From positions 1-64,000 of the forward strand of contig CANNZV010001465.1 of the NCBI GenBank assembly GCA_947561585.1: DNA of 64,000 nucleotides, read 5' to 3'. This stretch comes from Caprella mutica. Taxonomy: Eukaryota > Arthropoda > Malacostraca > Amphipoda > Caprellidae. Below, piece by piece: positions 10,161 to 21,649 of the stretch. The position numbers and the translations under genes were made by a program. The notes under the pieces are model-generated. The model saw only the letters and a list, made by a program, of their open reading frames with translations, ran no database searches and had not been told where the DNA came from. The stretch's first letter is position 1. Every line of letters begins with the position of its first letter.

Positions 10161-12977
10161 GTGATGGATGATAATTTATTTCAAGATTTTGATCCAGCTA
10201 GTAACTTAGATATTTCGAATGAATCTAACTATTACTATATTGACTATTTCAATCAAGTGTTTTCTAATCAAAAAGATTGTTTCTCTATTTGTAATTATAA
10301 TATACGTAGCTTTCAGAAAAACCAGGACCTATTTTTTGTTTTTTTTCAGTCACTGGATATAGAATTTAAAATTGTCGTGCTGACTGAAACTAGATTCACA
10401 GATGGAAATGAGATTAATTTTGATAGGTTCACTGGCTATCACGGTAGGCGTGCTCTTAGAGTGGGAGGCGGAGTTTCCTTGTATTGTGCTGATTTTTTGT
10501 CTTCTGAACAGCTTTCTCATCTCTTATTTGTTGGTGATGATATAGAGGTGTGTACTGTGAAAATTAAATATTCCAAACGTTCAATAGTTATTGTCACAAT
10601 ATATAGACCACCTAGTGGTTCACTAGATCGCTTTTGTGAGCATATGTTGACTCTATTAAATGACCCTATTCTGATAAATCGTGAAGTAATCTTGACTGGA
10701 GATATTAATATCAATCTTATAGGCTGGGAATCTTCTTGCTCTGGTATAAGAGACTTTGTTCATGATATGTTTTCGCTAAATTTTTCTTCACTTATCAATA
10801 AGCCAACTAGATTTCCGTGTGGCAACCAAATGGGAGTGCCATCTCTTCTTGACCATGTTTGGTATAATAGATTCAATGAAATAACGTCTGGTATATTACT
10901 ATTTGAACATACTGATCATTTACCGGTATTCATGTTTATTAATGATTTGACATTTAATGAACAGGACCTAGTTAGAGTTACATTCCGTGACCATTCTATT
11001 ATTAATAAAAGATTTCTCTCTGAGTGTAGTAGACTCTCGTGGGACTCATTTACCGGCAATGTTAATAGCGATACCTTAATTTTCAATACTGTTCTCAATA
11101 ATTTATACTGTAGGTGTTTTCCTTTGAAAGTTAAATATATTAAACAGAAGAGATTAAGTAAACCATGGTTGTCTTCTGAAATCATTATATTACAAAAAAT
11201 TAAAACAGAATCTTATTACTGAATCTTTTTATAAGAGATTTAAAAACAATCTTACCAATGAAATCAAGAGAGCTAAAAAGAATAATGTTGCCGATGCATT
11301 TCATGGGTGCAGATCAAATGTCAAAGCAACATGGAAGCTCATTAATAACCTTCTTATGAATAATGTTAGAAAGAGAGTTATTACGTCATTAAAGATAGAG
11401 GAGGAGCATGAGGGTGACACTCAGAGAATAGCTGATCATTTTAATAACTATTTCTGTAATGTAGCTTCTGTGCTTGATTCTAACATTCCTATTTCTAACC
11501 AAGATCCTGTTGACAATATAAACTATAATTCTTCAAATTCTCTTTTCCTCTCGCATGTGCCTCAGGAGGAAATTATTGCCATTACTAGTCAGTTGAAAAA
11601 ATCTGGTTATGGGCTTCATAAGATTCCAACTAGAATATTTAAATTGGCAATTTGTTTTTAATCAAATCCTTTGTCAGTCATTGTAAATAACTATTTCTAG
11701 TGGAATATTCCCTGACAGCTTAAAAAAGCAATTGTAATACCTGTGTTTAAGAATGGTTCTGAGTGTGAAGTGACTAACTATCGACCGATATCCATTTTGC
11801 CCCTGCTTAGCAAGATCATATAAAAATGTGTTGCATCTCGATTGAGTGGTTACCTGGCTAAATACGGAATTATAAATTCAAAGCAGTTTGGTTTTCAGAA
11901 ATTTAAGACTACTACGGATGGCATTTTGAATTTTGTTGAGAAGGTATATCATGACCTTGATAGTAAGAAATATATATTTGGAATAGCCATAGATTTTAAA
12001 AAAGCTTTTGATACTGTAAGCCATGTAATCTTATTGCGTAAACTTGATAAGTATGGAATTCGTGGTGTGGCTTTGGAGTGGTTCCGTAGTTATCTTCATG
12101 GACGTACACAGAGCGCAAAAATTGGTGATGTTGTGTCGGGTGATAGGGCAATATCATGTTGCGTACCTCAGGGAAGTGTCCTGGGATCTGTTTTATTTCT
12201 CTTGTATATTAATGATATTAGTAATTGCACCAATGATGGACACTTCACCTTATTCGCCGATGATACCACTATTAGCCTAGATGATGCCAATCTTAATTAT
12301 TTGATACTTAAAACTAATGAAAATTTATGTAAGCTGTTCGATTGGACAATTAGCAATAGGCTCTCTCTAAATACTAATAAGACATCTGTACTATTCATCA
12401 CTAATAGATTATATTGTAATGATCCTCCTCTGTTTCTGAAGATAGATGATAATCCAATTGCTTTTGAAGATTGCTTAAGCATTTTGGGTGTGAAAATAGA
12501 CTAAGTTAAAGTTTTCTAATCATATTCAATACATTTGCAATAAAATTTCCAAGATTTCTGGCCTGTTTCATAGAGCTAATAAGTTGTTTGTCCCATTAAG
12601 TTCTTAGGTGACTATGTATTATTCTCTTGTGTACCCTTACCTTTTATATGGAATTCTGGTGTGGGATGCTGCCTCTGATACACATTAAATGTGGGATACT
12701 TAGAGTCGATGATATGTACAAATTTGCACTTGGAGTTCATATGTTTAAGAATCATATTTCAGGTACAATAGATTATCCTAACCACAATTATAGCACTAGA
12801 TCGAGTAATAACGCATCTATCTCGTATCAGCGGCTCACCCAGTGCTAGAAGTCTCTTCATTATAGTGGACCAAAGTTGTGGAATGCGCTCCCCTCAGATT
12901 TGAAAAATGCCTCAACTGTCAGTTCATTTAAGAAAAAATACAGGGTGTTTTTACTCAGTAAATATGTCTCTTCATAG
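10161..12977 (+). pseudogene. Retrotransposon 1 ORF2: APE endonuclease + reverse transcriptase, broken
   Basis: Open from 10161 to 11222 is the APE-type endonuclease, with CNYNIRS, LTETRFTD, YRPPSG, LTGDININ, SLLDHVWYN and HTDHLP as metal and catalytic motifs. A frameshift near 11220 leads to the linker (11223-11661). Stops follow at about 11659 and 11819. The reverse transcriptase palm is at 11842-12504: AIDFKKAFDTVSH, CVPQGSVLGSVLF and LFADDTTI; the catalytic box is FADD rather than the commoner YADD. Another shift lies near 12502. The last part (12849-12977) keeps the usual C-terminal motif SLHYSGPKLWNALPSDLK. It would nick target DNA and copy the element's RNA; this copy cannot. Confidence 0.85.
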
Positions 12978-13589
12978 ATGCACTAAATAATTTTGATAAA
13001 TCATGTTTCTGTTTTAATTGCTTTAGTACTGTTTGCTGATTGTTATTTGTGATACATCGCTAAACAGTTTAATTGTTGCCCGAAAAGTTCTTACGAACTT
13101 AGATATGGGCTTGAATTTAGAAAATATATATATATTTTTTTTTTACGTATATATGTTATGTAGGATATTACTTTAGAATTTGTTTCGTTCTTTTTTTTAA
13201 TGTATGTAGAAAATGTTTTTCTTATGAAATTCTTGTATTTCTATAATTCAAAAGATTATTATTATTATATTTACCGTTACTAATTAGTAATAGTCAAATT
13301 AATTTAATGCTAATGTTAAACACCAATCAACCTAACTAGCCTAGTTAGTATACAACTACTACTTAGATCGTTAGTTTACCAAGATGGTGAATACTTTTCA
13401 TGTTAATTACGTAGCTAAATACATATTTTATTAAGTTTAAAATAGAATAAAAGGTTAACATCTGTGTGATCTCCAGAAACTTGGGTGCCCGGACGAGGAT
13501 TTTGAGGTTGCAAAAATGTATAATTTGCGGAGCTTTGTCGTACACTTTGCTAGTCTGGTTAACCTTATGGTGTATATAAACCTTGGGTT

Positions 13590-13930
13590 TAACATCTGCC
13601 TTAGAATCAAAGACCATAGCACTGAAATCAAAAGGAAATTATAAACAAGGAACTGGAAGATGTTAGAAAGGAAAGTGACTCGAAGAACAAAGTCGCCTAC
13701 ATCTGTTGCTGACAATGCTCATGGATGCAGAAAAGCTACTTCGTGAATGCAGTTACTTACCAAGGAATGTGACGAAAAGGGGCACAAGCACCGGTGGCAG
13801 CACTCACGGATGGAAGAGGAAAATGAAGAGATGATAGTAAATGAAACCTTTCTAACACAAAATCTAAGACCTCGTAGTTGAAGAGCATAACCCTAGCGCT
13901 ATCCTCCAAAACTGCAAGTAGCGTTAAAAA
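13590..13930 (+). repeat. Dispersed repeat S, copy 1
   Basis: About 340 bp shared with 23530-23860 in the same orientation, for example CACAAGCACCGGTGG, AACACAAAATCTAAGACCTC and GAGCATAACCCTAGCGCTAT. The second copy keeps a 60-aa frame (EAVRKESGSMDKV, KKLLRECCHLSKNV) that is broken here. It could be a fragment of a mobile element or of a duplicated gene; I do not recognise the protein. Confidence 0.7.
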
Positions 13931-15100
13931 ATAGTAAAGATGAAAGATCAGTTATTGGTAAAAGTTAGTCCCATCCATAATATATAAATAGAGAAGTATA
14001 TTAAGTTTCAAATTAATTGAAGGTTAACTTTATCAATTCTTCAGAAACGATGTAAACAAATGGCGTCACACAGAGTATGGTCAAATATTATAGGTATTAT
14101 AACTATTATTATTTGAATATTGTAAGAGAATAGAGTGTAAAACGTAATAAAATAATTTTATGTAAATTAATATCATGAAAATGCACATTTAACTGAATAA
14201 CAGTAAATTTTTTATTTAAAAACAAGAAAATATTTTGTGTGAGTGACGTCACTCAGGATATTTTCGGATGTTCTAATATTTTACTTGGTATACTTTTCTA
14301 TTTATTTACTATAGTCCCATCACTGACAACTAGAGCTACAGTAGGTAAATAAAACATTTCATAATAAATTTATATATTGTGACTAATGATACAATGAAAA
14401 TATAACTAGCTACTAACCAACTTAGGCAAGAATCTAATCAAAACTTAAAGGGCCACTTGAAGCAGCCATTTAAAAATTTTACAGATAGGAGAAAAAAATG
14501 TACCTGACATTGAGAGTTCCATGTCCATTTGTTTGGTTGTTATTATTATTCATTCACAACTAAAACTTTGATAATTGTATTGTATTTTATAATGTTACAT
14601 TATATCAATGTTTCAGTATCATCTAAATTTATTATTATCAAGTTAATTTTGAACATTTGGTTAAGATTGACTGTTGTGTTTATAACTCATTACTATTTAG
14701 TTGAAGTAGCTAATCAACTCATTAAAATAATAAATTGCAAGATGTTAGAATAGGAAATGATATATACACCTTAAAGAATACACAATTACATGTAGTTACT
14801 TATGTAGCTAAATAATTAACACAAAGAAATAAGCTAGTAACACCGAGTTAATGATTTAAAGCCAATAAATTTGAGGAAGTAACTACTAAGTCCACAACCT
14901 AGAAATTTGTAATAAGAACTATATTGCAAGTGATCTACAGTACCTTATTAATTTCAAAGCTACATCCCATTTAATAGAGTAAAGTTCTACACCGAAAGCA
15001 CAAACAAATAAGTCCTCACCATTGATTAGAGTGAGTTAAACACATCAGACTAAGTACTTAGAATAGCCCCTTCAGGAGGTAAGACTTGACCATTTAGGAT
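13931..15100. other. AT-rich DNA downstream of SERINC
   Basis: No gene recognised. The SERINC 3' UTR must run leftwards into this stretch from 15100. Several TTTATT words (AATAAA on the minus strand) occur far downstream and none is convincing. GTGAGTGACGTCACTC at 14239-14254 is a near palindrome with a CRE-like TGACGTCA core. Confidence 0.4.
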
Positions 15101-18100
15101 TTAATTGAAGTCCCTGTCCACGAGAATGGACGGGGCGAGCAGAGTCCAGAGGTACAGAGCGATGCACAGCCAACTGGAAACAATCTGAAGAGAAGACAAA
15201 AAGTTATACATTGAGAAGCATTATCTCTTTAAATGAATATACAGTAAAACTCCTCTATAGTGAATGAGTTAGGATGTAGCTAGCATCTCTAGTGAACAAA
15301 ATGTCTTTTAGTCTGCCATAAAATTGCCCTGTTTTCTGAATCTGAAGGCAATTCATTGAAGATTAAAGAAAAACTTGTTCACTATAGAGGAGTTTTACTG
15401 TACAATGGTAAATAATTGGAGATGAATTCGTTTCTTCTCATTAGATAGTCACGTGAGTCTCACCTTGACCCAAACGGCGGCCATGTTGCTGCTGACATCA
15501 GTGATGTCATCACCAGGGGAGTACCAAGCAGTGAGAGTCATCATCACATAGAGTGTGGCCAGTGCAAACATGATGTGGAAGAAAGTCCAGTTGTAAGCCA
15601 CACCTTCAGACTCATTGTCCCACACGTGGTGACCTTCTCCTGCTTCAGGGTCACTGGCTGTGGAGGGAGAGAGAGAGAGGTAACTACCACGAAGAGGAAG
15701 AACCTAATTACCAGGAAGAGGAAGAACCTAACTACTACGAAGAGGAAGATCCTACCTACCACGAAGAGGAAGAACCTACCTACCACGAAGAGGAAGAACC
15801 TATCTACCACGAAGAGGAAGAACCTATCTACCACGAAGAGGAAGAACCTACCTACCACGAAGAGGAAGAACCTACCTACCACGAAGAGGAAGAACCTACC
15901 TACCACGAGGAGGAAGAACCTACCTACCACGAAGAGGAAGAACCTACCTACCACGAAGAGGAAGAACCTACCTACCACGAAGAGGAAGAACCTACCTACC
16001 ACGAAGAGGAAGAACCTACCTACCACGAAGAGGAAGAACCTACGTACCACGAAGAGGCTATTTATATGTTATGCACCCAAAAGTAAACTCTAAAGCCATA
16101 ATGAAATTATTAAAAACAACATTTGAAAAATATGATGCTTTTTAAAATAGTTTTTATTTTAAAATTAAAACCAGCCTTATTTTTTGCCACAAAACTACAC
16201 CCATTATGTAGCTATATATATGAGCATGGTAAATTCAAAGTAAAAATTTAGTTAGGGAATATACAATATTGGTAAATATTTCAAAAGCTAGTAGACTAGT
16301 TGAATAATTTTACTCACCATCATTGTCTTCCTTGACTAGAATAGCATCAGAACCAGCCAGTTTGGAGGCCTGGGTGTTGGTGGCTGTCCTGATGGAGGAG
16401 TAGAGCACACACAGGAACCAGATGATCAGAGAGATGATAGACTCTGTGTCGAAACGAGGGTGAACAGTCTGTGTGAAACAGTAAAGGGTTATTGTTATTC
16501 AGAACAAGGGAAATAGAGTAGCTATCACCAACCATAAAACAGGAGCCAAGCCTATCAGATAACTGACATAGAAAGTCATAACCACACATGAAGCTGCAGT
16601 TAAATAAAATGTCTAATAAAGTTGAAATGGATGAATTTTATCAAACCAAAACATGTTCATTTACTACACTCTTAATAATTTCAACATGGTTTCATTGGTC
16701 TATTATTGCCAATGGAAGCTTTGTTCATCAAGATACCTACTACAAAATGGCAATTTTTTAGCAATAGGTAAATATTAGCATTATAATAATTAAGTCTAAA
16801 CTCACTGGATCATCATCGTCGTCATCATCCCCATCATTAGGGCTGCCAGTAGTGGTGTCAGTGTCACCATTGATGATCTGCTGCCAGTGAGGCTTGCACG
16901 CCTGGTTAGGAGAGTTACTCATGGCAGACCAGGTGAGGTACATTGTGTACAGGGTGATGACAGAGGCCTGGAGCAGGCCTGAGCGAGGCTGGTGCTCCTG
17001 AACCTTGGGATGCACACTCACAATGCTGATCACAACACACAGAATGAGGTTGAAGGAGATGAAGAATTTGTGAAGACCGCAGTCACTCGTTGTTGTGTAG
17101 TACACATAGAACAGAACCACTGCTGTTATCGAGGCAGCATAGTTGAAGAAAGAAGCAGAGATGAGAGCACAGTACCAACCACGGCTGTTGGACTCTTCCA
17201 GTTTCTCAATCCATGACTCTGCCCAGGAGTGAGCAAAGTCAATAATCAACACCAGCTGTATGATGATAAAGAGGAAGCCTCCAATCATTCCAAAGTACAT
17301 CCACACTTCACCAAATTGTCCACGGGGAATGAAGAATGATCCGATGATGCCACCAATGACTATGAGGAATTTCAAACCCCAGAAGCCATTTTGAATGCCT
17401 GCCCTCGGATCATGGCTTGACTTGACACCTATCATTATCAAAGCCATCAGGAAGAAGAAGAGGGTCACAATGAAGCAAACTCTGTACACAGCCAGGTAAC
17501 CAACCAGTTCAGAACAATTGATGGAGACTTTCTGAGCAGCAGCATCTATAAATGATGCAGCCGTTGTGCCATCGTTGCAGAATGGTACCTAAGTAGAATG
17601 AAAAAGAATGAGTTGGTTACTGGGCAAGAAGAGTGAATCATTTTAAATTCTTCAGATAATTATATTAAACAGTTTCACTAGTCCCATCAATAATACCTTC
17701 TAAAGCACTGAAGCCTAACACTCAAAGTTAGCAAATAGCTTGTTGAATGATTGGATCCACATTTCATTATTAGTTATAAACAGACTATAATATAATAGCA
17801 GAGAAACAATTCACTCGTGCCATCTAAGAAAAGGAGAAGAGTCCGAGAAGCAGTTAGTGAGAAAATCGCTTTTAAAGTTTGCAAATGAGTTCAGTAAATC
17901 ACTGTATTTTAACATAATGATGAACAGATTAATTAATCTTCATAATAATATACCTTGGCAAGAGTGCTTTGTAGTCCTGGACTGAGCATCACACAGGCCA
18001 GTACAGTGGAGAGGAGGAGTAGGATGGCATACATGATGCGTGATGAAGAACTGTTCTTGCAGGAGGGGCAGGCAGAGCAGCACATGCTGCAAGCTGCACT

Positions 18101-21100
18101 ACCACAACACATTGCCACCTGCAACACAGAGCATGGAGGTTAGTTGAAAGTCTGGCATGGAGGAGAATAACTTGTGGCTTCAAAAGAAAGAATTCTTTTT
18201 TGTTAACATTAATACAGGAAGTTATTGAATTAAAATTGAAAAAGTAAATGAAAATTGAGTATAAAAATAATTTGTAAAATATCATTATTGAAATATTCAG
18301 GATGGTATGCAAAAATTGTAAAACATCTGGTAGCTACATTATTTTAATAAATAAAGTAAGAATTTTCAAATATCAAAACTATTTAGCATTATGATCATAA
18401 AATAGGCCATACTGTGCTTTGTCTGTATGTGATTTTTTCACAATTGAGAATTGCATCAGCCATCAGGGTTGTTAAAAACAAAGTTTATTATTAAATATGG
18501 TTTATTTCATTTCTAATGGTTCATTTGTTTTTATATGTGGAATTATTTAATAAAAGTGCATAAAGATACTGATCAGTTCATAACTGCTCACTATCCATGG
18601 TTAACAAAACAAAAATCATCCATATCTTTGTAAATTAAGAAATAAAAAAAAAATCAATTTATTTGAGATAAAATAGAAATCATTTGAAAAATAATTAATG
18701 CTAATTGCTAGATATCATTTTACTACCAATTCATAAATGATTCTTAGATTGTAATAACTACTAGTCTAACCTATTTTAGATTTTTAATAAGCTCATAGAG
18801 AAATTATCAATTCAAGGTGTAAATAACACAGCTAGAATAGTAGAATTCAAATATTTCTTTGGTTTACATTTCAAATGTAGATGTTTAAACTAAAATAAAT
18901 ATCAGTGTGACTCAAGCCATGTTTCAAAGTGTGGCAAGAAAGCCACCAGTTTAGTGAGAAAATGGATCCAGGTCACCACATTTAAGATACTTTAAAGAAG
19001 AAATCTGACTTCCTAGTGAAGATTTTACACTTGAAAATATCCTCATGCTTCATGTCTGATGCATGTGAGACTAATCTCTTGAGACTTATTTATGAGCGAT
19101 TTACTTATTATTTATATGTTTTCAACTTCTTTCACCCCTCAAAAGTAGTCAGTATCTGGCGACTTTGTCCATGCTTTGAAACATGGGACTCGAGACTATA
19201 TTCTAATATTTACCACCTGAATCACTATGTAAAATATCTTCTTAAATTAATAAGATCACAATATGTGGTTATGTCAAGCCAGTCTGCAAAAGGTGCATGA
19301 AGTTGTGAAGTTTATCCGGCGACTATTTAGGTCTTGAAATTAGTCTCCTGAATTATCTGGTGACGATTTTCTAATTAATTTCAGTTTACATTTAATTATT
19401 GGAGATTTTGGTCATTTTGGAGAGAAAATTGAAAATCTTTGGAGAGAAATTGACCCTAAAATTAAATATCTGGAGACTGATTGTGCATGCTTTGCAGACT
19501 GGATGTCAAGAAAAAAACCCTGTCCATATAAGATATTACTAATTTTATTTGTATCTTTGCCAGACAGTAACAGACTTCAAGACTGCAGGAACTGGTAAAC
19601 TATTCTCCAAGAAATCCTCTATTTTGGCTTCTGTTCTCAGTAAAATACATGTAAATATAGGAGGAAATCAAGGATTGTTCCAGTCTGTATTTGGTCCACC
19701 AAATTCCACTGACTTTTTGAAAAAGCTGAAAAAATCCACCATTAATTTCCAGTAATTTGGTTGATCCACCAACATTTTGCCCATTTTTCCACCGAAAATT
19801 AATGGTAACATAGGAATAAATAGCTAACATAGGAATAAATAGCTAAAAATCCACCGACTTTGCCAGAATATTATTTTTAATAGAGAAAAATTCCACCGAC
19901 CCAAGTAAAAAAGTATGTCTCATAAACTTGCCATTTGTCTCTCCAAAAATCAACAAATTCTCTCCAAAATGATTGAAATTATCATTAATCCTCTCCAAAA
20001 TAACATTGTAGTATAGGAGAAAAATAGATAAAACTCGCCATTTGCAATGGAAGGGCTCAGAATAACTGTCACAAACTCGCCATTAAAATGGCGAGTTTGG
20101 ACATGCTTTATTACTTGGCCACCGACAAGTCGGTGGAATTTACCATGAAATACAGTCTGGGGATTGTTCACACAGAAAATGTTAAAAATGTCCCATATTC
20201 TGCAGACTGGATTGCAACATAACCAGTCTGCAGAAACTGGTAAAGTGTTCGTAGAGATCTCTTATTTTGTTCGTAGCAAAATTAATGTAAATATAGGGAT
20301 TAATTCGAAAGTGTTTGTAGCAAAATTAATGTAAATATAGGAATTAATTCAAAATTGTTCGGAGAGAATATCCCAAATATCTCACATATTCTGCAGACTG
20401 GCAACATAACAATAGAAAAATATTCTAACACTGTCAAATGAAAATATAAATGAATGAATAAATAATAATATATTAACAAATAACATAGGCATTTAATATT
20501 AATTCAACAGTGTTTTCAGATAAATTGAATCAACAAATTAACTATCTCAAGGGCCAGACTGTATTTCATGATAAATTCCACCAACTTGTCTGTGGAATTT
20601 TTCTGCATTGAAAATAATATTCTGGCAAAGTCGGTGGATTTTTAGCTATTTATTCCTATGTTACCATTAATTTTCAGTGTAGAAATGGGCAAAATGTTGG
20701 TGGAACAGCCAAATTACTGGAAATTTATGGTGGATTTTTTCGGTTTTTTCAAAAAGTTAGTGGAATTATGTGCACCAAATGGCAAATACAGAATGGCTCG
20801 AGGGTAATCCCAGCCGGCAGCCGGGCCAGCCCCCAGGGGCAGGCCTGTTTCTGTAGGACCTAAAGTAACAGGCCTAAAATCTAACTACCTAACAGTGTAG
20901 GTAGACTAAGCCTCAGCCAGCCCAGTTTGTATTTGGTGCACTGAACTCCTCTGACTTTTTCAAAAATCTGAGAAATAGCTGCCAACATTTTTCATCAATT
21001 TGTCTAGTCCTCCAACATTATTCCAGTTTCTCCTCCAAAAATTAATGGTAATATAGGAATTAAAAGCTAAATATCCTCTGACATTGCAGGAATTTTATTA

Positions 21101-21622
21101 TTAGCCAGTCTGTATTTCAAATTTGTGGTAAATTCCACCGACATGTCGGTGGAATTTTTTAACCTTTCAATATTATATTCTGGCAAAGTCGGTGGATTTT
21201 TAGCTATTTATTCCTATGTTACCAATAATTTTCGGTGGATAAATTGGGAAAATGTTGGTGGATCAGCAAAAAAACTGGAAATTTATGGTGGATTTTTTCA
21301 GCTTTTTGAGAAAGTCAGTGGGATTTTGTGCACCAAATACAGACTGGATTATTATAGAAATTGAATATCTCCTGAGATATCATTGGAATTTACTACCAAA
21401 TACAATCAGCCTGGGAGTCTGGAACTAACCGACTAAGGTAGCCTAGTTAGAACTTAGACAAAGAAAAACTAAATCACAAAGGACGAGTCTGATCGACTTT
21501 CATTTAACTACTAAACTAGATATAAAGATTCACAGAGAAGTGAATAGTAAAATAAGATGAAAACATATAAAAACTATTTATTTTACCTGAGTGGCACCAC
21601 ACACTCCTAAAACAGCACCCAT
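15101..21622 (-). CDS. SERINC: Serine incorporator (SERINC/TDE1 family), 6 exons
   Basis: Exons on the minus strand: 21622-21587, 18118-17954, 17588-16806, 16468-16318, 15657-15464, 15184-15101; all introns GT-AG, phases consistent, 470 aa, normal for the family. SERINCs are multipass membrane proteins of ER, Golgi and plasma membrane linked to serine-derived lipid (phosphatidylserine, sphingolipid) handling and lipid scrambling. Seen: MGAVLGVCGAT start; Cys-rich segment MCCGSAACSMCCSACPSC (residues 15-32); first membrane span about 41-60; GYLAVYRVCF; DPRAGIQNGFWGLKFLIVIG; AHSWAESWIEKLEESNSRGW; an acidic loop with a run of seven Asp at the end of exon 3; and the C-terminal signature VAYNWTFFHIMFALATLY, AAVWVKIVSSWLCIALYLW. 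Exon 1 codes for only 12 residues and is split off by a 3468-nt intron full of MITEs. Ortholog within SERINC1-5 cannot be assigned. Confidence 0.95.
15242..15400. mobile_element. pogo/Tc1-like MITE in SERINC intron 5
   Basis: A 159-bp element with near-perfect inverted ends CAGTAAAACTCCTCTATAG and its complement, flanked by TA at 15240-15241 and 15401-15402, the target duplication of Tc1/mariner/pogo elements. No coding content. Its terminal sequence is the same as that of the element at 51563-53239, whose satellite appears to derive from it. Confidence 0.85.
15686..16058 (-). repeat. 24-bp minisatellite in SERINC intron 4
   Basis: About 15 copies of a 24-bp unit, on the + strand built on CCTACCTACCACGAAGAGG. 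It begins about 30 nt upstream of the exon 5 acceptor (exon start 15657). On the transcribed strand every unit reads a pyrimidine run, then GTGGTAG followed by GTAGG, so each unit resembles an acceptor directly followed by a donor. Both strands stay open through it (168 and 172 aa), but these frames are artefacts. Confidence 0.95.
18917..19186. mobile_element. hAT-type MITE, family CCATGTTTCAAAG, copy 1
   Basis: A 270-bp element beginning CCATGTTTCAAAG and ending CTTTGAAACATGG, with flanks GACTCAAG (18909-18916) and GACTCGAG (19187-19194), a 7/8 target duplication. A second copy is at 41171-41423. Lies in SERINC intron 1. Confidence 0.8.
19680..20160 (-). mobile_element. hAT-type MITE, family CCAGTCTGTATTT, nested copy
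   Basis: Inverted ends CCAGTCTGTATTTGG and AAATACAGTCTGG, with a perfect 8-bp duplication GGATTGTT at 19672-19679 and 20161-20168. It sits inside the CCAGTCTGCAG-family element and is itself split by 19901-20118. Confidence 0.88.
19901..20118. mobile_element. hAT-type MITE, family CCAAGTAA, copy 1
   Basis: 218 bp, CCAAGTAA...TTACTTGG, with the perfect 8-bp duplication CCACCGAC on both sides (19893-19900, 20119-20126). It has an internal hairpin AACTCGCCATT/AATGGCGAGTT near the right end. Sister copies at 42050-42266 and 42766-42981. Confidence 0.92.
20554..20796 (+). mobile_element. hAT-type MITE, family CCAGTCTGTATTT, copy 2
   Basis: 243 bp, starting CCAGACTGTATTTCATG, with degenerate right end AAATACAGAATGG. 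The flanks CTCAAGGG and CTCGAGGG match 7 of 8. It carries the family's inner words CCACCAACTTGTC and GTGCACCAAAT. Confidence 0.82.
20922..21400 (-). mobile_element. Related hAT-type MITE (ends CCAGTTTGTATTTGG), split
   Basis: A reverse copy of the element at 43022-43420, using GGAGGAT words where the sister family has GGTGGAT. It is split by 21105-21347. The right end lacks its last few bases (ACCAAATACAAT then CAGCCTGG), so the duplication is only suggestive. Confidence 0.65.
21105..21347 (+). mobile_element. hAT-type MITE, family CCAGTCTGTATTT, copy 3
   Basis: 243 bp, CCAGTCTGTATTTC...AAATACAGACTGG, with flanks ATTATTAG and ATTATTAT (7/8). It contains CCACCGACATGTCGGTGG, a perfect 18-bp palindrome near the left end. 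Confidence 0.85.
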
Positions 21623-21649
21623 GACGTAATATGAAGAGTGTAGCAAGTA

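Larger units (their letters stand above)
9080..13275 (+). mobile_element. Non-LTR retrotransposon 1, CR1/L2/Jockey-like, decayed
   Basis: A two-ORF element: ORF1 (9227-9964), APE endonuclease plus reverse transcriptase ORF2 (10161-12977), a 3' UTR, and a tail of ATT repeats at about 13252-13272. Stops and frameshifts in both frames make it inactive. The 5' border is an estimate placed shortly before ORF1; no target duplication was identified. The layout and ATT tail fit the CR1/L2 group; the clade is inferred from general layout, not from a tree. Confidence 0.85.
19577..20210. mobile_element. Outer MITE, family CCAGTCTGCAG, split by a nested element
   Basis: Left part 19577-19679 and right part 20169-20210 together match the 144-bp element at 43252-43395, in reverse. 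The ends are degenerate at left (AAGACTGCAGGAACTGG) and good at right (CTGCAGACTGG). It is interrupted by the element at 19680-20160. Target duplication not recognisable. Confidence 0.65.

Noticed and set aside
15544..16093. 168- and 172-aa repeat proteins in both directions
   Set aside because: 24-bp minisatellite inside a SERINC intron, between verified exons 4 and 5.
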